A DNA stretch of 64,000 nucleotides from Allacma fusca (taxonomy: Eukaryota; Arthropoda; Collembola; Symphypleona; Sminthuridae). The number at the start of each line of letters is the position of its first letter. Position 1 is the stretch's first letter. Shown piece after piece: positions 60,901 through 64,000 of the stretch. A model generated the notes under the pieces. It was not told the DNA's origin. It saw nothing but the letters and a program-made list of their open reading frames with translations, and did not search any database. Made by a program: the position numbers and the translations under genes. The stretch is taken from NCBI GenBank assembly GCA_947179485.1, contig OX359247.1, positions 40,524,801 through 40,588,800 on the forward strand, read 5' to 3'.

Positions 60901-62624
60901 GTACATCCACGGCGAAGAAAGACCGAATCTTCACAGTGGAGCACATTACTCCCAGCAAATTAAGGAAAGAAAATGATGACAACCCAATTGAGGAGCAGCC
61001 GGAATCTTCAAACAAACTTCAGGATAGAGATGAAAAATCCAACGAGGAGAATTTCCACAAGATGTTATGCACTGGCCGAGAACCACGAGGAATACAAACA
61101 ACCTCCGTAGGACCACGGCCAGGTCACAACAACTCAGAGAACGCAGAGGATTTGAAAGACTCGAACGAGAAGAAAATAAAGAAAATGTACGAAGACATAC
61201 AGACTTGGATGAATAAGATTCAAAGAAATGCCGTGCCATTGGTTACGGAGGATGAAATAAATACCCCCGGTACCCAATTGTACGTGAATCCTCAAGAATC
61301 AGAGCAAGAATGGAAATTACTAGATGAAAATATGGAACAATTACAACAAAGTTTAGACTCAGGAGAGTTGAAATTTACAAATGGAGAAAAATGGAGAGTT
61401 GAAACAATAAACCCTCCAAAGGACAATCCAAGAATACGTTCTAGAAATACACCGCAACCCCAGTTTTATGAGGAGCGGCACGCAGAATTAGAACCTGAAA
61501 GTGAACCGAAGTTTTATATAGGAGCCTTCGCACTGCAGGGGTGCCAAGGAGAAGGGGAAAAATTTCAGGACCTAGCCATAACATTGGAGGAAGAACCACA
61601 AGTACTACCATTAAAAGAGCATAATTTGGAAGAAATGCAAAACAAAGACCCAGACTGTATTCACATAAAGGACATGATGACTCATTTGAACTCACTCAAG
61701 TGGAGAGAGAAACAAAAATACGAGAAGTATTTTTATGATGACCATGGCATTTTATATATCCAACATAAAGATGGACCAAAACTCATAGTACCTAGAGTTT
61801 TGAGAAATTTTTTATTAACTAAGGCCCACGACGGATTATTATGTGGAGGCCATCTCGGATTTCAGAAAACGCTTCATAGATTATGTCGAAAGTACCACTG
61901 GAAAAAGATCCAAGTTTCAGTGGCTAAATATGTAATGTCATGGGAAAGCTGCCAAGCAGCAAAGATCCCAAGACAAAAGCCCGCCGGACTCTTACACCCT
62001 ATACGAGTAGAAAATGTAGGCGATGCACTTTGTATAGACCTTATAGGCCCTATACATACAAGTGTAAATGGACACAAGTACATCATTATAGCCCAAGACT
62101 ACGTGTCTAAATACGTAATTGCTCAGCCTATTCCAGATAAAACTGCTGAGAGGATAGCAAATTTTTTACTTCATCATGTAGTTTTAAAATTTGGACTTTT
62201 CAAAAATCTGATGAGCGACGCTGGATCAGAATTTCGAGTGGAAGTGACAAAGCAACTTTTAAGAAAATTGAAGATTAATCATACTACAGCAACTGCAATG
62301 AGGCATAATAGCGTGGGACAAATTGAGAGAATGGTTCAGACCATAAGTACAATGCTCAGCCACTATGCACAAGAAGAACAAAGTATTTGGTGCATGTGCC
62401 TGCCTTATCTCATTCATGCCTATAACACATCAAGACATGATGTGACGGGAGAGACCCCATTCTTTATGATGTTTAGGAGGGAACATATTGATGACATGGA
62501 TATGATTATGTCTTGTGAAACGGTCAACTACGACTTAATAACAGCCGACGAAGCAAAAGCCCGGCTCCAACAAGCAATAAAGAAGATAACATCAGAGAGG
62601 TCAACAAGGCAGAGGAGGTTCTAA
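57852..62624 (+). CDS. Ty3/gypsy-type Pol (protease, reverse transcriptase, RNase H, integrase)
   Basis: Replication polyprotein, 1590 codons, with no ATG (the listed start is TTG). It is probably made only by -1 frameshifting from gag at 57888-57894. Protease: LLDTGATRS near residue 79. Reverse transcriptase: LPMGAKIAPSAF, then YLDD at 418-421. RNase H: TDAS near 576, with ATELEL and RSDHLAL following. Integrase: catalytic Asp about 1394, Asp 1455 and Glu 1491 (DD35E spacing). The order RT-RNase H-integrase is that of Ty3/gypsy. Odd points: about 600 acidic residues lie between RNase H and integrase, and the first Cys of the HHCC zinc motif is Trp (about 1364). The reading frame is otherwise intact. 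The stop lies only 245 nt before the apparent GTG of the next gag, with no 3' LTR. Confidence 0.92.
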   Translation: MPKETPVKSTSFGKPTEGDAPPITLDVQQQVQMFIDKQLRMEELYEELEIVDCNPCRIVNGSKATIQVQICSMVMPVLLDTGATRSCIQRNLLPKCAEISEAPSRLRVAIASGELIKPMCVAKFPMTIEGVELQFKDFLLNPLEQLYTSNRLLVAAGIVPQEDPYAYVFNPSAGAQTMYGRTAVGYAEEDFKILKIKRENLRDTSLRLTQEQLDCFDINPELPEQAKAQYRALLARYPECFAFSKADLKEPAWVEPVRIHTGNNPPVQCKPFPCSPVEREKVREEIQKMLDANIIKEVNGPYSSPLFLIKKKDGTFRSVVDYRALNKTITDQVYPIARIDDILMQFNKSAIFDTLDMESGFFQLLIHEDDQVKTSFITQDGLYCFLRLPMGAKIAPSAFQRAADQMIGSLKFRGAMVYLDDVVSYGINMEDKLASLEELLLRASNKNFKFKPSKCKFGYYEIIVLGFKVSREGTCPDPGKIETIKKVKIPKSETEARRFYGICSFYRRYIKDFAKIANPISQSWIGSKGKSVGKKRIHAFHWTDEATEAFEILKEKLTTAPVLKHFNPILNCILHTDASLEGLGCCVLQEEDGEHPIAYASTTLLPSEKRYSATELELAAVVFAVRKFRQYLYLRKFHIRSDHLALKYLDIQKSPNHRISRFILKLQEFDYVITYRTGKTHLDADFLSRAPLPHTEEDKEDEEDLVIEYEPDPVSDRKMLLEKGPALAASMQISEQTREVLGLDSQLQYSPNQAEDASPSEDWDKPVRRMELLIHQPSPGEETKWTDHEMYIRDLVKQNTLGTDMCTKWSLSVDTIVTVCTFATEIENEHDNTSKWVYSNEYIYEQNINIMREIDYHNSHIGESPDQLFKGSNDDSECPSHDTGKDAEKTHSLGSNHESMAKDQSFTKKINLEYFKDPSEVSSDEEDNNPADTWAVLENEETFSTAQPTVTAKPKEEPSYMDQFQDADEEPEDRPEPTDAGALADAEITESKPTLAVPGSGKIAETTVEKLIHEELCTSTAKKDRIFTVEHITPSKLRKENDDNPIEEQPESSNKLQDRDEKSNEENFHKMLCTGREPRGIQTTSVGPRPGHNNSENAEDLKDSNEKKIKKMYEDIQTWMNKIQRNAVPLVTEDEINTPGTQLYVNPQESEQEWKLLDENMEQLQQSLDSGELKFTNGEKWRVETINPPKDNPRIRSRNTPQPQFYEERHAELEPESEPKFYIGAFALQGCQGEGEKFQDLAITLEEEPQVLPLKEHNLEEMQNKDPDCIHIKDMMTHLNSLKWREKQKYEKYFYDDHGILYIQHKDGPKLIVPRVLRNFLLTKAHDGLLCGGHLGFQKTLHRLCRKYHWKKIQVSVAKYVMSWESCQAAKIPRQKPAGLLHPIRVENVGDALCIDLIGPIHTSVNGHKYIIIAQDYVSKYVIAQPIPDKTAERIANFLLHHVVLKFGLFKNLMSDAGSEFRVEVTKQLLRKLKINHTTATAMRHNSVGQIERMVQTISTMLSHYAQEEQSIWCMCLPYLIHAYNTSRHDVTGETPFFMMFRREHIDDMDMIMSCETVNYDLITADEAKARLQQAIKKITSERSTRQRRF
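57888..57916 (+). promoter_or_regulatory. -1 programmed ribosomal frameshift signal
   Basis: Heptamer GGGAAAC at 57888-57894 sits in the required register (G GGA AAC in the gag frame) within the gag/pol overlap, 24 nt before the gag stop. After a 7-nt spacer (57895-57901), five G (57902-57906) can pair with five C (57912-57916) around loop ATGCA. Slippery type, register, spacing and stem agree with known retroviral -1 sites. Confidence 0.85.
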
Positions 62625-64000
62625 TCCTTCCCGAGGAAGGCAACCTACCAACAGAGGAGGCAGCCGAGGAGGAAGAGCGGGAAGAGCAGGAAGTAGACAA
62701 CGTGCTAGTCAAGATCCAGAAGATCCATCATCATCATCTTCATCATCATCCACTTCATCCACATCATCTTCATCACCAAGTAATAACTCCAACGCACGTG
62801 AAGAACCACGTCGAAATAATCACAGACTTAACAGAAACCAACAGCGAAACAACCAACAAAATAACCAAGTGGGAAATCCACAAAGACCTCAGGGCAGACA
62901 AAGAGTACGAGTGCAATTTGTAGCACAAATCGAGTACGAACCATTAGACGACATGGCAGCTCTATTTATGACAAAGGTGGAATTTAAGCCATCACAAGAT
63001 GACCCAGTACTGGCAATAGAACAAGCAGAACTCCAAGCAATCAGATTTGGAGCAGCTCAGACACCGCAGGCAAAGTTGAGATACATAACTTTGATCTTTG
63101 ACTCACCAGTACGGGACTGGATTACAAATTGGATAGCCGAAAGACGAGCAGAAGAAGAAGCTCCCTATGATAATATAGAATGGGAGGACTTCAGAGCAGA
63201 CTTTATCCGACGGTACCAAATTACACCGCAGGTATTACGGACCATAATGGAAAAACGAGTGATGAAATCGGATGAAGATCCATCTACATATATTGATGCA
63301 AAGCTCAGTCTGATCAATAGAGTAGACATTACTATGCCAGAGGAAGAAAAATTGAGACTCATTCGCATAGGATTCTCAAAGGAATACCAAGTACAGTGCC
63401 GAGGATGGGAGTTATACACGGTCCCAGCACTACAGGAATGGGCAAAGAAGTATAACGACGACAGAAGAGCGGATGGAGGAGAATCGATGGAAGCCAGACT
63501 AGAAAAGATGCAGAATATGATGGAAGAAACGATGAAGAAATCTACAGCAGTAACTACCTTCGAGAAATTAGCAGTGATGAACACCACGTCAGAATTCAAG
63601 CAACCGGAACCAAGATCTCAAGGCTATAGAGGACAGAGTCCAGGAAGAAGAAATTTTGACAATAACAGACCACCAAGTCCGGGGAACCAAAATAGAGACT
63701 ACAACGGAGGTAACAGGGATTTCAGAAATCAAAGTAGGAACCCGACGCCTGAAAGAAACCAAGGCTACAACAATAACGGGTATAGAGGAAGATCGCCAAC
63801 ACCAGACCGAGGATACAATAATCAAGGCCAAGACAGAGGACGCCAACAATATCGGAATGATTATAGACCCAATAATAATCAACAGTACGATAACAGAGGC
63901 AGAAGTCCAGGCCGAGGTTACAATCAAGGATTTAACAACTATCAGAATCAAGGCCAATATAATAACGGATTCAACCCAGGACCTAATCAAGGCTACAATA
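59519..64000 (+). repeat. Copy 2 of the 6564-bp head-to-tail repeat (cut by window end)
   Basis: Matches 52955-57436 throughout. In this copy the RNase H-integrase segment is in its natural place, continuous with reverse transcriptase, and is again followed directly by gag. Confidence 0.95.
62590..64000 (+). CDS. Gag copy 2, partial at window end
   Basis: Same sequence as the gag at 56026-57436, following pol with no LTR or leader. It includes the RGG and Ser stretches, the capsid region and the beginning of the GYNNQ domain. The zinc knuckle and frameshift site would lie past the window end. The minus-strand frames here are shadows. Confidence 0.85.

Overview
The window is eukaryotic, AT-rich and intron-containing. 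The gene content (a ZAD-like zinc-finger protein, Acinus, a Rap1-type GTPase, small secreted proteins, many hAT-type non-autonomous elements) points to an arthropod. A parasitic or free-living copepod would fit, but the species cannot be read from this sequence. I assembled gene models by hand from open frames joined at GT/AG sites with matching phases. All phases closed in the five main models: the zinc-finger gene, Acinus, Rap1, the GH55-type glucanase and the two-member secreted family.

Layout. 1-6323: no supported gene. 6324-9759 (-): four-exon ZAD-like/C2H2 zinc-finger gene. 9760-15492: no supported gene. 15493-23158 (+): complete nine-exon Acinus gene (SAP, a long 9-residue repeat tract, RRM-like fold, RSB motif), with two hAT-type elements in its introns. 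25292-26427 (-): four-exon Rap1-like GTPase. 26428-32143: mostly repeats, with one hAT-type element and one TA-flanked inverted-repeat element. 32144-32398 (+): small secreted Cys-containing peptide. 33931-36677 (-): four-exon secreted GH55-type beta-1,3-glucanase with two tandem beta-helix halves. 39928-40663 (-) and 42142-43177 (+): a head-to-head pair of paralogous secreted proteins of an unrecognised family with identical intron phases. 43598-44101 (-): low-confidence exons of an unknown gene. 44150-44679: another hAT-type element.

45609-64000 is dominated by a Ty3/gypsy-type retroelement. A long ORF1 (48787-52977) is broken at 52955, where it runs straight into the 3' half of pol. This is followed by gag, an intact pol and then gag again, with a head-to-tail period of 6564 bp and no LTR between units. 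Gag and pol overlap in the -1 frame. The overlap carries a heptamer GGGAAAC in the correct register, followed after 7 nt by a small GC hairpin, which is a textbook -1 frameshift arrangement.

The host genes do not form one pathway. Acinus acts in exon-junction/ASAP-type RNA processing, Rap1 in adhesion signalling and the zinc-finger protein probably in transcription. The glucanase and the secreted pair are extracellular. The most noteworthy items are the LTR-less tandem retroelement array with its frameshift signal and unusually large ORF1, the secreted paralog pair, the GH55-type gene as a possible horizontal acquisition, and four hAT-type elements each bounded by an 8-bp target duplication.
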